A DNA stretch of 64,000 bases from Bacteroidetes bacterium UBA1312 (GCA_002307135.1 DBTQ01000015.1:62001-126000); one strand, 5' to 3'; positions 33,894-43,058 are shown, numbered from the stretch's first letter. Numbers and translations are program-made. The notes: generated by a model from the sequence alone, not told the origin.

Positions 33894-35711
33894 TTATTTT
33901 TTGAGGATCTGCTTAGCCACATTTAAGCCATTGGTATCTGTGATTTGCAAAATATAAGTACCTATTGGTAGTCCACTCATATTTATTTGCGCCGCTGCAG
34001 TTTGTGTATTTTGTTGCAAAACGTTGCGCCCGTCCATAGTATAAAGATAAAATGTCGAACCTTTTTCTACTCCTGTAATAAATAAGGTTTCACTTGTCGG
34101 ATTAGGAAATACTTTTGCTACGCTATTAGCACTAACATCTTTTACGCTTAATACACCTCTTACTCCAATCTTCGCTGTTCTAAACGTATCAGCATCAATA
34201 ATAGCGGTAATAATGATTGAATCGCTTACAGATGGCACTCTGTATTTAGACCTTACTAAGTTGTTGGTATCAATCAGTGCCACAGTAGGTGTAAGTGTTC
34301 CGTTTGAAGCCATAAAAGAACCTCGGATTGACCTCATAACAGTTGAATCAAACGAATTATTATCATTCATGGTAAATTTCGCCGCTACAGGAAAAGTGAC
34401 CGTAAGCGTATCGATCGGGTTACCGAAATTGACACTCCATGTGGTTTTAACCCATGAATTGATTGTACCGGTTGTTCCCGATTTACTATGTACCAATCCT
34501 GTTGTGTCATTACTACCCCACCAACAAGTGTCTGAACTAAATGTAATGATGCTTGAAGGTATTGATGGGCTATTATAAATTTCAATTTGACGTGTCCCAT
34601 CTGCATTGGGATTAAATAGGTGCAAGCTATTCATTTGTATTGTTTTGGCAACAGCTCCGATTGAAGAATAAATTGCAGCTACAGGCGATTGGTTGCCTGT
34701 AATTGTCCCACCTCTAAGTTTAAGATGCCCGTTTACATTATAAATAGCTCCACCAAAGTTTACAGTACCCGTTACTGTAGGTATTTTATTATTTGTGATG
34801 GCAAAATTGCCGGAGGCAAAACAAGATGCATTATTGAGCCATATTCCTCCACCAGAAGTATTGGCTATATTATTTGAGATATTCACAGAATCATAAATCA
34901 TCAGCGTATCTCCAAACGAAGCTACCCCACCTCCATAATCTGCTTTATTATTACTAATGCTTACATGTTGGTTTAATAAACCGACGCCGTACAAACCTCC
35001 TCCCGCAACTGCTGCTGCGTTATTTTGTACACTTGCCCATTCAGATAGGTTTACAGATCCGCTAGTAGCGCTAAATATACCTCCACCACTACCAGCAGTG
35101 CTGTTATTGGTTATTTGCGTATTGCCATGTATATAGAATGTGGTGTAAGCATAGATACCACCCCCATTTTCGATAGCATAATTACCCGAAATAATGGCAT
35201 TACCTTTTACATCCAAAATCCCCGCGGTATAAATACCGCCACCATTGGCATAAATACCTGAAGACTGGCAATTAAGCACCATTGAATTTCCACTCAAAAT
35301 CAATGTGCCCGATCCATAATTACAGATACCTCCACCTGCATCATTATTGATTTTGCCATTCTGAATGACAACATTCATCAATGTTATATCTCCCGAATTG
35401 ATCAGGATGCCGCGTCCTAAACCTTTCGCATCAATAATCGTTGAATCAAGGGCTGTAACAGATCCCGTTAACTTCAAACTTTTATTGATCATAAGATCAT
35501 GTTCGTTAAAATGGTTGGCACTCAATACGAGCGAATCATTAGTAGCTGCTGCTGTAATAGCCGCAGCTACTGTAGTATAAGTTGGACTCAACATTAAGCC
35601 AGATCGGTATATCGTTACCGTCTGTGCAAAAGTGTTAATGCCTGCCAAACAACAGGAAGAAAAAAGCATCAGCTTTTTCAATAGCGTAATACGGTGTATT
35701 TGTTTCATCAT
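33894..35711 (-). CDS. T9SS cargo protein with right-handed parallel beta-helix
   Basis: A 605-residue secreted protein. It has a signal peptide (about 1-30, ending INTFAQ). The middle (about 60-350) consists of short degenerate repeats of the GGGIY/GGGIW kind (NNAAAVAGGGLYG, NNIANTSGGGIWL), as in polymorphic outer-membrane and pectate-lyase-like beta-helices. A C-terminal T9SS type A sorting domain carries KVFPNPTSETLFI and ends NVAKQILKK. It is probably surface-exposed, with carbohydrate or adhesion roles possible. A frame extends to 35780, but the hydrophobic signal begins with the Met pair at 35711/35708, chosen as the start. Confidence 0.8.
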   Translation of the reverse strand: MMKQIHRITLLKKLMLFSSCCLAGINTFAQTVTIYRSGLMLSPTYTTVAAAITAAATNDSLVLSANHFNEHDLMINKSLKLTGSVTALDSTIIDAKGLGRGILINSGDITLMNVVIQNGKINNDAGGGICNYGSGTLILSGNSMVLNCQSSGIYANGGGIYTAGILDVKGNAIISGNYAIENGGGIYAYTTFYIHGNTQITNNSTAGSGGGIFSATSGSVNLSEWASVQNNAAAVAGGGLYGVGLLNQHVSISNNKADYGGGVASFGDTLMIYDSVNISNNIANTSGGGIWLNNASCFASGNFAITNNKIPTVTGTVNFGGAIYNVNGHLKLRGGTITGNQSPVAAIYSSIGAVAKTIQMNSLHLFNPNADGTRQIEIYNSPSIPSSIITFSSDTCWWGSNDTTGLVHSKSGTTGTINSWVKTTWSVNFGNPIDTLTVTFPVAAKFTMNDNNSFDSTVMRSIRGSFMASNGTLTPTVALIDTNNLVRSKYRVPSVSDSIIITAIIDADTFRTAKIGVRGVLSVKDVSANSVAKVFPNPTSETLFITGVEKGSTFYLYTMDGRNVLQQNTQTAAAQINMSGLPIGTYILQITDTNGLNVAKQILKK

Positions 35712-35819
35712 TTTATAAATTTTATTTTGAAAACAATGCTTACTCAATAAAGGGTAATTTATAGGATTACAAGACAACAAATCTCGCGTTCAAAAACCAA
35801 GCATAAATTAAAAAACATT

Positions 35820-36128
35820 TTACTTAACGAACTTCTCTTGCCAGGCAAGCATACCACCAATAATATTTTGTACATTTTTGAATCCGGCTTGTTCTAATAT
35901 CATGCAAGCCATCTTGCTTCTGTTACCTGAACGACAATATATAAGTACTTCCTCGTCTTTTAAATCCTCAATATCCTCTAATTGAAATGATTGAATATTG
36001 CCCAACGGGAATAGCTTTCCTCCGATATTAAATTCTGCATGTTCATTGGGTTCACGAACATCTAATAGGTGCAATTGTTCACCTTTATCCATACGGTTTT
36101 TGAGCTCTTCTACAGTTATTTCTGTCAT
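35820..36128 (-). CDS. Single-domain rhodanese-like protein
   Basis: A 102-residue sulfurtransferase domain. The CDC25/rhodanese active-site loop is YCRSGNRS with the catalytic Cys. Family motifs LLDVREPNEHAEFNI and the C-terminal IIGGMLAWQEKF are intact. Six-residue active loops of this kind transfer sulfane sulfur. Cytoplasmic, no signal. It starts 12 bases after the end of the upstream T9SS gene and may be cotranscribed with it, although no functional link is evident. Confidence 0.9.
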   Translation of the reverse strand: MTEITVEELKNRMDKGEQLHLLDVREPNEHAEFNIGGKLFPLGNIQSFQLEDIEDLKDEEVLIYCRSGNRSKMACMILEQAGFKNVQNIIGGMLAWQEKFVK

Positions 36129-36140
36129 ATTATTTTAGTT

Positions 36141-38009
36141 TTATTGTTTTATAAATTTTTGTACGGAATAATGCCATTCTCCAGACAAAATCTTCACCAT
36201 GTATATACCCACAGGCAATGCCGTAATGTCAATTTTTGTTGTTCCGGTTTCCATTTGTTGAGTTTGCAAAATACGTCCTTGCAAATCACAAATTTCATAC
36301 TGAGCGGTACGATCATTTTGAGCCAATTGCAATTGTATCGATTCGCTTGCCGGATTCGGGTACAATTCAAAAGAAGATTGTGGCAATCCAATTTCCTTCA
36401 GAGAAGTACCTATTATCGGCTGACCAAGTAACGGACGCATCATAAGTGCTCCAGAAACCAATGATGACTGCCATACATTGAGCACACTATAATAAGCATG
36501 ATTACCACCTACTCTATTTCTATCCAATCCAATGTATAAACTATCACTACCACTTAGTGCGGGTTGTATAGTACCTATATAAAAAGTACCTGCAGGTAAG
36601 GGTACAGGTTTATCAAATTTATATACCCAAAAATTATTGACGGTATCTGCGTAGCCTGGTATTAAATTGTCCATTTGATACAAAACACTATCCTTTCCTC
36701 CTGCATAAGCAATGCTTCTATATACGACAATAGAAAAATATTTGTATGTAGCCAAAGGTACCTGACGTCCAAAATAAATAGCCATACCCCTCAATGTATC
36801 AGGTTGATTGAGGTGATGTTCTATAGCTATCTTTCCAGCCAAAGTGGGAAATAAGTTTAGAAAATAACTCATTTCGGCGGTACCATCATCGTAAGCAAGA
36901 TAGTTATCAAATACCTGATTGCATACAATTGTATCATTGATGCGATTGTCACTTGCACCTAGTGATTGAAGGTAGAATTTATTTTGAAAAACAACCTTGT
37001 CATAAGTGCCCACTATTGGTACAGTTGCTGTATAGCTAGGAAAATTGATAGGTAGATCGCCCGAGGCAGCAATACTCGAACTGGCGGCCGTTGCTGAAGA
37101 TAAGGCACTGCTGCTGACCAATTCCTGAGCTGTATATCCAAAGCCTGCGATGTTTTGCAAACTGTTGTAATTATTATGAACATTACTTTGCAATGTTGTA
37201 GCACGTTCTGCGGCCGGACTTGCCAAGTATTGCCTATACGGCATATAGTCGTAATCGTTCAGTAAAAAGGTTGGTGTTTGTGTAAATGCTACATCATTGA
37301 CTAAAGTATCATTGATATTGCGACCTGTAGCCATGCGAATATAATCAACATTCCAAACATTATCGCTTGGACCAATAGCCACTTTGTTGACAAAACGGAA
37401 CTGAAATGAACTATGAAAAAAATTAGTGTCCGCAACCGGAATCGTTACTTGAGTAAATGGTTTCAATGCCGAACCTGAGTCTGCCCAAACTTGTACCCAG
37501 TTACCAGCACTGCCTTTAATACGGAAGAAGAGCATTAAAGAATCTTGCGTATCAGGTACAAAGCCATTGCCTTGCGGCTGATAAAAAAAACTCAAATAAA
37601 TACTATCCGCAGGAGCATTCAATGACAGGTCTATCGGTTTAGACGTAAGACTATCCGCATAACGTAATGTTGTAGCGCTCATGGTATCATAGGGTACGCC
37701 GTATTGACTCAAGCCATCAAATGTAGCGACACCACGGCTAATCGGTTGATAGCACATGGTATTGTTGATATATACTTCTCTATCTTCCCATTTACTCGTA
37801 TCCGGAATAACATTGTAATTTGTAAAGTCTTCGAAAAAAGGTAAAGATAATACCGTCGTTTTAGCGGTACGCAATGGCTTACCCACATGAGGTTGAACAT
37901 GTGGATTATAATTGATGGGGGCAACATACTCTTGTGCCAAAGATTTTTGTGCGGCAAATGCACACACGGCACAAAAGAATATTTGGAATATGGTTTTCAG
38001 TTTTATCAT
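36141..38009 (-). CDS. Large T9SS cargo protein of unknown function
   Basis: A 622-residue secreted protein with a signal peptide (1-25, ending SLAQ). It opens with PFFEDFTNYNVIPDTSKWED, a beginning common to Bacteroidota surface proteins that carry a jelly-roll (choice-of-anchor J-like) domain. The middle has SIYLSFFYQPQGNG and later beta-rich segments without catalytic motifs. The last ~75 residues are a T9SS type A sorting domain with FELYPNPASESIQLQL and a short basic-aromatic end. Ligand or activity cannot be read from the sequence. Confidence 0.75.
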   Translation of the reverse strand: MIKLKTIFQIFFCAVCAFAAQKSLAQEYVAPINYNPHVQPHVGKPLRTAKTTVLSLPFFEDFTNYNVIPDTSKWEDREVYINNTMCYQPISRGVATFDGLSQYGVPYDTMSATTLRYADSLTSKPIDLSLNAPADSIYLSFFYQPQGNGFVPDTQDSLMLFFRIKGSAGNWVQVWADSGSALKPFTQVTIPVADTNFFHSSFQFRFVNKVAIGPSDNVWNVDYIRMATGRNINDTLVNDVAFTQTPTFLLNDYDYMPYRQYLASPAAERATTLQSNVHNNYNSLQNIAGFGYTAQELVSSSALSSATAASSSIAASGDLPINFPSYTATVPIVGTYDKVVFQNKFYLQSLGASDNRINDTIVCNQVFDNYLAYDDGTAEMSYFLNLFPTLAGKIAIEHHLNQPDTLRGMAIYFGRQVPLATYKYFSIVVYRSIAYAGGKDSVLYQMDNLIPGYADTVNNFWVYKFDKPVPLPAGTFYIGTIQPALSGSDSLYIGLDRNRVGGNHAYYSVLNVWQSSLVSGALMMRPLLGQPIIGTSLKEIGLPQSSFELYPNPASESIQLQLAQNDRTAQYEICDLQGRILQTQQMETGTTKIDITALPVGIYMVKILSGEWHYSVQKFIKQ

Positions 38010-38025
38010 GGTTTATTCTAAATAT

Positions 38026-38033
38026 CAAAGATA
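38026..38033 (-). promoter_or_regulatory. -7 promoter element of the T9SS-rhodanese unit
   Basis: The minus strand reads TATCTTTG (TAnnTTTG), 16 bases before the ATG at 38009. A TTG lies 15 bases further upstream, shorter than the usual spacing. Confidence 0.45.
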
Positions 38034-38157
38034 AGCAAGGAATAGGTTCAATTTTCATATTCAGCCATCGAACTATTTGTTATAAAATAATTCTATCGGC
38101 ATGTGCTTATCATTCAAGCTTATTGCCGGGGATTAAAGCATGAAACTGTATTAAGCA

Positions 38158-38209
38158 ATAAGCGATAACCAAAACAATCCAAAATGACTTGTTTTTAGCT
38201 ATCGCTTAT
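38158..38209 (-). terminator. Hairpin downstream of the ompA fragment
   Basis: A 10-bp outer stem (ATAAGCGATA with TATCGCTTAT) and a second inner AAAACAA/TTGTTTT stem. It follows the ompA stop by about 25 bases. There is no strong T run, so terminator function is tentative. Confidence 0.4.
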
Positions 38210-38233
38210 ACTGCTTTTTAATTGCTGTATGTA

Positions 38234-38562
38234 CTATTTTACATTACTTATTTTCACTACCGTACGACGATTTTGGGAACGACCTATAGCTGTTTCATTA
38301 GTTGAGATTGGTTGCGTATCCCCAAACCCTTGTGCATTAATACGAGAGGCATCAATCCCATGCGCTATCAGGTAGGCTCTTACTGACTCGGCACGATTTT
38401 GCGACAGACTTAAATTATTTGTGGTCTTACCTTGCGTATTATCTGTATGTCCTTCTATAGATGCAAACAATGAAGGGTCATTTTTCAGCACGCTTACAAT
38501 AACATTTAGTTGACTGTACGAAGTTTTAGATTCATGTATTTTACGACGTGGGTCACAACTGA
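38234..38562 (-). pseudogene. 5'-truncated OmpA-family C-terminal domain
   Basis: The frame encodes the second half of an OmpA-like peptidoglycan-binding domain: SYSQLNVIVSVLKNDPS, then IEGHTDNTQGK, RAESVRAYLIAHGID and RSQNRRTVVKI, all in the family order. Reading upstream, the conserved domain stops after about 105 codons at CDPRRKIHES. The frame then meets a TAG in sequence that belongs to the adjacent RiPP-locus repeat. No ATG, signal peptide or first beta strand (the FDxNK-like part) is present. A GTG at 38491 could start an 85-residue piece, but a working OmpA domain is unlikely. It is interpreted as a gene cut at its 5' side by rearrangement of the RiPP locus. Confidence 0.75.
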
Positions 38563-38581
38563 ATTTTTCTTTAATCCAAAG
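38563..38581. repeat. Junction motif copy next to the ompA fragment
   Basis: ATTTTTCTTTAATCCAAAG, a diverged copy of the ~20-base motif found at both ends of the 332-bp repeats (41561-41580, 41871-41890, 45754-45773, 46065-46084). It marks the exact point where homology to the copy A flank ends and ompA sequence begins. Confidence 0.6.
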
Positions 38582-38648
38582 AATATCATGGTGCTAACAA
38601 TAAATATTCATTTCATACTTTTCTCTTTTAGTTCCTCATTTTTCACTC

Positions 38649-39704
38649 TTACCTCTTCACTAAATCTTCCATTCCGTAGTATTCAATGGCTTGCTGTTTG
38701 AGTGGGTTGGCACTCCATTCTTCCCACTCACAAGTGTAGGGGTTATAGCCGCATTTGAGCGGTGCAGCGTATTGGTCTTCCGGGTTTTCTATATAGGTTC
38801 TGCAATCAGTACAGACATGTCTAAACTCGCAGTCTTTACATTTTGTAATCTCGTCTTTTTTGATGTGCCATACTTTTTGGAAATCAAGGTTGTTGACTAC
38901 ATCAATGAGTTTTGTGTCTCTAATATTACCGTAGCTTTTTGCCATGCTGGGGCAGTTCTTGATGTTGCCTTCGGTGTCTATGGCTATCTTTTGATACAAA
39001 CAAGAATTGTAATTTACAGAAAGATTGTGAGTAGGTAAATTGCTTGTAAAGTTTATTGCATCAATCATCCCACAATTTTTATCGTCTAATGTACCCTTCG
39101 CAACTAATATTCTATTATTGTCTTTGTAGCTATTACTTTCCGCTTTATCAAAGAGTACAACAAAACCAAGAATGGCATGTTTACTCATCAGAATTTCATA
39201 CATAGCCGTTCCATTTGCCGAGTAATTACTATAAATAGATACATTTTGTACAGGTGATTCCTTTAAAGCATTCAGCAATTTATCAAGATAGTCCACATCA
39301 ACTGTATCATGTATTCTTAATTCTATAAACCGACAATGTAATTTCTTTAAATCATTGGTAATTTGATCAATACTTCCTTTTGTATATTCGCTAATGGCAA
39401 TAACGCTATTATGAATAATGGTAGGTGTAAAGTATTCTGTACTTATTTCAGGAAAACTGTCGGGTTCGTCAGTACAAAATGCAAGTTCATTATTGATAAG
39501 AAATTGGAGATATTCACCTAAAACTTCTTTATCGTATATCACTTCCATCGCATTAACAGTATTGCTTTTAGCATCATCAAGTATGCCAACAATGTCATTG
39601 GGTAAAGTAAGTATCGCGCCTCTTTCTAAATCGCATATTGTCGATCGGCTATAGCCCTGCACTAGCTTGCAACTCGCAAATAGTTTGATATATTTATTTT
39701 TCAT
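38649..39704 (-). CDS. gwsS: SPASM-domain peptide maturase of a grasp-with-spasm system (copy B)
   Basis: A 351-residue protein of the grasp-with-spasm SPASM type. The C-terminal ~115 residues carry the SPASM Cys array: a Cys in NYNSCLYQKIAIDTEGNIKN, then NCPSM, CKDCEFRHVCTDC, KCGYNPYTC. There is no CxxxCxxC radical-SAM motif in the N-terminal part, so it is not an active radical-SAM enzyme by sequence. It may act as a partner or carrier for the ATP-grasp ligase in RiPP maturation, as proposed for this family (inference). The N-terminus is divergent from copy A, while the C-terminus is almost identical. It overlaps the small gene upstream by 11 bases. It is the only clearly intact gene of copy B. 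Confidence 0.8.
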   Translation of the reverse strand: MKNKYIKLFASCKLVQGYSRSTICDLERGAILTLPNDIVGILDDAKSNTVNAMEVIYDKEVLGEYLQFLINNELAFCTDEPDSFPEISTEYFTPTIIHNSVIAISEYTKGSIDQITNDLKKLHCRFIELRIHDTVDVDYLDKLLNALKESPVQNVSIYSNYSANGTAMYEILMSKHAILGFVVLFDKAESNSYKDNNRILVAKGTLDDKNCGMIDAINFTSNLPTHNLSVNYNSCLYQKIAIDTEGNIKNCPSMAKSYGNIRDTKLIDVVNNLDFQKVWHIKKDEITKCKDCEFRHVCTDCRTYIENPEDQYAAPLKCGYNPYTCEWEEWSANPLKQQAIEYYGMEDLVKR

Positions 39705-39891
39705 TATTGGTTAGTAGTATTTTCATCTTAGTAATCGGAAATGGATGGTCAGCGAGACGATACGACCTAGAATTATAATACCCATTCTCCGTTTTCCGTA
39801 TGTTGGAGGATATCAGTATTTTTTCTACAAAAAGCTTGGCATAGTTTTGTGGTACACTTTGCTTAATGGATTCAAAAAAATTAGCTTCCAT
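39694..39891 (-). CDS. Small protein between ATP-grasp and SPASM genes (copy B)
   Basis: A 65-residue protein without recognised domain. It has no signal peptide and is basic in its second half. Its ends overlap the ATP-grasp gene and the SPASM gene by 11 bases each, so its translation is coupled and it is probably real. It sits at the same place as the 73-residue protein of copy A, but sequence similarity between the two is weak or absent by eye. Candidate roles are recognition of the leader peptide or a chaperone in the maturase complex; this is speculation from position only. Confidence 0.6.
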   Translation of the reverse strand: MEANFFESIKQSVPQNYAKLFVEKILISSNIRKTENGYYNSRSYRLADHPFPITKMKILLTNNEK

Positions 39892-40849
39892 AATATTGGT
39901 CTTGTTTAATTAAATATTGAGCGACAGCTCTTTCGAGGTAATAATTGCAAGGCCCTGATGTCATACCAAATTGACCGACAGGATTTATTTCAAGAAAACA
40001 ATAACCACCACTTGCAGCTTTAATAATATCTATTGAACAATTATTTAAGCCTAATTGGTCTATTACTTGTTGTAGTTTATATTCAATATCAACAGGCAAT
40101 TGATAGGGTACACTTCTATTCGGTTTCTCCGAATCATAATTTCTAAAATCAACCGCCGTTTTGTCGTTATTCTGTGAAAAGATAGCCATCGAATAAAATT
40201 TTCTGTCGAGATAATAGGTTCTGATTTCAAATTCTTTTTCGATATACTGCTGAAACAGAGAAACAAAAAAAGTATCTGGCATTGTGTCGAACACAGGCTC
40301 AATAGTCAAGAGCTTACCAAACTCATCTTCAGTGGTATAAAACTGTACTTCCGATAAGTTTTTGGTAATAATTCTACCATGTAAAGTTTGGAATGCTTGA
40401 ACTTCTGCTTTGCTCGTGGTAATCAGGAATGCAGGTACGGACAAACCCACTTTTTGAGCTAGATCTAGCACACTCGATTTAGACATAGATCGGTCTTTGT
40501 ATTGTGTCAGCCAATGCTTGTGCGCCAACTGCGCATAGAAATAACCCAAACATTCATTGAATTCTGCCCTTTGGTGCGATAGTAATCGATGCGCATTTAA
40601 TGCACCCAATCAGTCTATAAATGTCTTATTGTGGTGTACAAACTTAGCTGTGTAATGAGGCAAATCCATCCCTCTACGAAACCACACCACATTGGTTTGC
40701 TCCTGGAGCGCAGCTATAGACATTTCTTGTTTTTGTTCTACAATATCTTCTCCATTTATTCGTGTAAATGAGGCTCGATAATAATACAGCCAATCCATTA
40801 CATGGTTAGTTGTTTCTTCGCTATGCCCCATACTCAGTATTAGTATCAT
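39881..40849 (-). pseudogene. gwsG: ATP-grasp peptide maturase (copy B), interrupted by an in-frame TGA
   Basis: The frame reads as a 322-codon ATP-grasp ligase of the grasp-with-spasm (graspetide) type, except for one TGA at 40612-40610. Before it are MILILSMGHSEETTNHVMDW, NVVWFRRGMDLPHY and NKTFID; after it the same frame continues LGALNAHRLL, HKHWLTQYKDRSMSK, VFDTMPDTFFVSLFQQYIEK and SIDIIKAASGGYCFLEINPV, with the metal-binding E-x-N near the end. Conserved text on both sides in one frame points to a single nonsense change, most simply TGG to TGA. Restart after the stop would need a TTG or later codon and would lack the N-terminal part. It is therefore probably inactive unless the TGA is read through. 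Confidence 0.8.
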
Positions 40850-40855
40850 GCTTAC

Positions 40856-41377
40856 TTATTGTTTGAGGTAGATTTTTTCCATCATTTTTTTATAATCTTC
40901 TATCGGCGGTAAGCCCACAGCTTTGCGTCTCTTATTTACATTTTTTTCGTCTCTTATAGGGTCAAAGATTATTACTTTGTCATTATAGCCATGTAATTGC
41001 GTGCCATAGGTTTGTGGTCTTCCTCTGTTTACATCTATCTTATCAGTGAACAAAGCAAATAAATCAGGGGCTAATTTGTGTTGTTTTACCGCCTTTTTCA
41101 TGAGTGGGTAATACTTTTCTTGAATCTGTACATCAGTATGTATCATTATTATGGCGAGTGTACGGTTTCCATCCTTTCCAATTACATCTTCGCCCAGCCA
41201 ACCGTATTTGTCTAATATAGCTCTAATTTTAAGTATATTAATGGAGTCTGTTTTTTGGATTTTATTACCTATTAAAAAAAACTGAGCAGAATTATAACCA
41301 TACTTTTTGCCAGTATCTATTTGCATATTACGATAGAATTGATCGTTGTACATGATGGAGTCCAATTGAAATACCAA
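40856..41377 (-). CDS. DUF6624 protein (copy B), N-terminus lost or start unclear
   Basis: A 173-residue product counted from a TTG at 41377. It carries the DUF6624 pattern: a leading L-x-x-I-M-Y-N-D-Q-F-Y-R helix, then IIMIHTDVQIQEKYYPLM, LFTDKIDVNRGRPQTYGTQL, and NVNKRRKAVGLPPIEDYKKM. The protein-like frame continues upstream past the TTG to a TAA at 41480-41482 with no ATG or GTG (NPEWNTIITQIKDNQTKK). The original signal peptide and start therefore appear to be missing. It is the counterpart of the longer DUF6624 protein of copy A. DUF6624 has no known function; its place beside maturases in both copies suggests a role in the RiPP system. Confidence 0.65.
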   Translation of the reverse strand: MVFQLDSIMYNDQFYRNMQIDTGKKYGYNSAQFFLIGNKIQKTDSINILKIRAILDKYGWLGEDVIGKDGNRTLAIIMIHTDVQIQEKYYPLMKKAVKQHKLAPDLFALFTDKIDVNRGRPQTYGTQLHGYNDKVIIFDPIRDEKNVNKRRKAVGLPPIEDYKKMMEKIYLKQ

Positions 41378-41558
41378 TTGCTTATTATAGTGTGCTTCCT
41401 TTTTTGTTTGATTGTCTTTTATTTGGGTTATTATAGTATTCCATTCGGGATTCTGACGCCCAAGCAGGCAAGCGGCAGCTTACAGCTTGTATCGTTTTTA
41501 CAACGAGATGGTCTGTTTTACTTCACCATACCTGTATCGTATCAGGCAACGTCCTTGT

Positions 41559-41890
41559 TTATTTTTTCTTTGGGTCAATTCAGGAAATAATGTCACTCAA
41601 TTCGTAGCTACGGAATATTTTTATTAAAAGCAGGTAATCCATTTTTAAGTAATCAGATCGCCTTTTGTAACAAAGCATTTGTTATGCATATCACTGCTAC
41701 ATAACGCAATTTTGAAAACAATATTATCTATTAAATTACTTAGCGTCAAAATAAATATTGTTAATTAATTGATTTTAAATACTTAAAACATGTCAATATT
41801 ATAACCTTACAAAACAGGTATTATATTTTACATGGTATATTTATTATTTTACAAAATAAGCTGTAAGTGGATTTTTTCTTTGATTCAAAG
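41559..41890. repeat. 332-bp direct repeat R1 between RiPP copies A and B
   Basis: Roughly 95% identical, by eye, to 45752-46084 over the whole length, with one single-base indel. It starts TTATTTTTTCTTTGGGTCAA and ends GATTTTTTCTTTGATTCAAA, so it is itself bounded by two ~18-base direct repeats. It is very AT-rich with no open frame. Together with 41378-41558 and 41891-41945, which hold no convincing gene, it forms the spacer between the two RiPP gene sets. Confidence 0.9.
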
Positions 41891-41945
41891 AAAATTATGG
41901 TGCAACCCGATAAATATTCATTTCTTACTCTTCACTTTTCACTCT

Positions 41946-43058
41946 TTACTTTTCATCCTTCACTAAAGCTTGCATTCCATAATACTCAATGGCTTGCTGT
42001 TTGAGTGGGTTGGTACTCCATTCTTCCCATTGGCAGGTGTAGGGGTTGTAGCCGCATTTGAGCGGTGCAGAGTATTGGTCTTCCGGGTTTTCTATATAGG
42101 CTCTGCAATCAGTACAAATATGTCTAAACTCACAGTCTTTGCATTTTGTAATTTCATCTTTTTTGATGTGCCAAACTTTTTGAAAGTCTGCGTTGTTGAC
42201 TACATCAATGAGTTTTGTATCTCTGATGTTGCCATAGCTTTTTGCCATGCTGGGGCAGTTCTTGATGTTGCCTTCGGTGTCTATGGCTATCTTTCGGTTC
42301 AGGCAGGTGTTGTGGGCGAGGGATTCGGTGAAGCTCTCCACATTTATTGAAAAATAGGATGGATGAATATTTCCACAACTTATAGGGCTATTAATTTTTT
42401 CTTTAACAGACAATACTAGACTAAAGCCCAAATTTTGTTGCCTGACAATTTTATTTTCCGAACTGGAATGAAGCGTTACACATCTGATTTTACGATTACT
42501 ATATACCCATTCAGAAATCTCTTTATGAGAAAAACATGCACTTACATCCATAATAATAAAATCTACAGAACGAATCGGACTGCCATTGATAATTTTAATT
42601 ATATCATCCCAAAAAGAAAGAGAAAATGCATCGAAACTCCTCAATTGTACATAATGGCAATTAACACTATCCAATTCATTTTGTATTAAATCAGTATAAT
42701 CATGTTCAGAACCTTGATTAATATCAATAACGCAATTAGTGGCTTGGCTTGGAAAATCCCATTCAGTATTTATAGTGGGAAAGTTTTTTGCTTCTAATTT
42801 ATTGCAGTGAAATACAAATTCTTGTCTTTCTAATAAATGTAAATATTCAGAAAATATTTGCAGAGATGCAGTATCAAGCGTTGTTTCCAAAAGTTCAAGA
42901 TTTAATAGACTATCTTCATCAAATAGGTCAATTAAACTATGAGGAACAGGAATATATAAGTTGCGTTGTAAATCACAAATTACGCTACGCATTGCTCCTT
43001 TTACAGGAATACAATTGCTGTGCAATTTAATGTGCTGAGTTGGTGTGGTTTCTTCCAT
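41946..43058 (-). CDS. gwsS: SPASM-domain peptide maturase of a grasp-with-spasm system (copy A)
   Basis: A 370-residue protein. The C-terminal third has the SPASM Cys set: CLNRKIAIDTEGNIKNC, CKDCEFRHICTDCRAY, KCGYNPYTC. The N-terminal part lacks the CxxxCxxC motif of radical-SAM enzymes, as is characteristic of the SPASM partner in grasp-with-spasm cassettes. Near the start it has NCIPVKGAMRSVICDLQR, matching NxxKLVQGYSRSTICDLER in copy B; otherwise the first ~250 residues differ strongly from copy B. Its ATG overlaps the stop of the small gene upstream (TAATG). It probably works with the ATP-grasp ligase on the precursor at 45.5 kb, in the cytoplasm. Confidence 0.82.
   Translation of the reverse strand: MEETTPTQHIKLHSNCIPVKGAMRSVICDLQRNLYIPVPHSLIDLFDEDSLLNLELLETTLDTASLQIFSEYLHLLERQEFVFHCNKLEAKNFPTINTEWDFPSQATNCVIDINQGSEHDYTDLIQNELDSVNCHYVQLRSFDAFSLSFWDDIIKIINGSPIRSVDFIIMDVSACFSHKEISEWVYSNRKIRCVTLHSSSENKIVRQQNLGFSLVLSVKEKINSPISCGNIHPSYFSINVESFTESLAHNTCLNRKIAIDTEGNIKNCPSMAKSYGNIRDTKLIDVVNNADFQKVWHIKKDEITKCKDCEFRHICTDCRAYIENPEDQYSAPLKCGYNPYTCQWEEWSTNPLKQQAIEYYGMQALVKDEK

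Noticed and set aside
38510..38701. Small frames on either strand between the ompA fragment and the copy B SPASM gene
   Set aside because: They span the junction between ompA remnant and RiPP flank and have no protein-like features or start signals.
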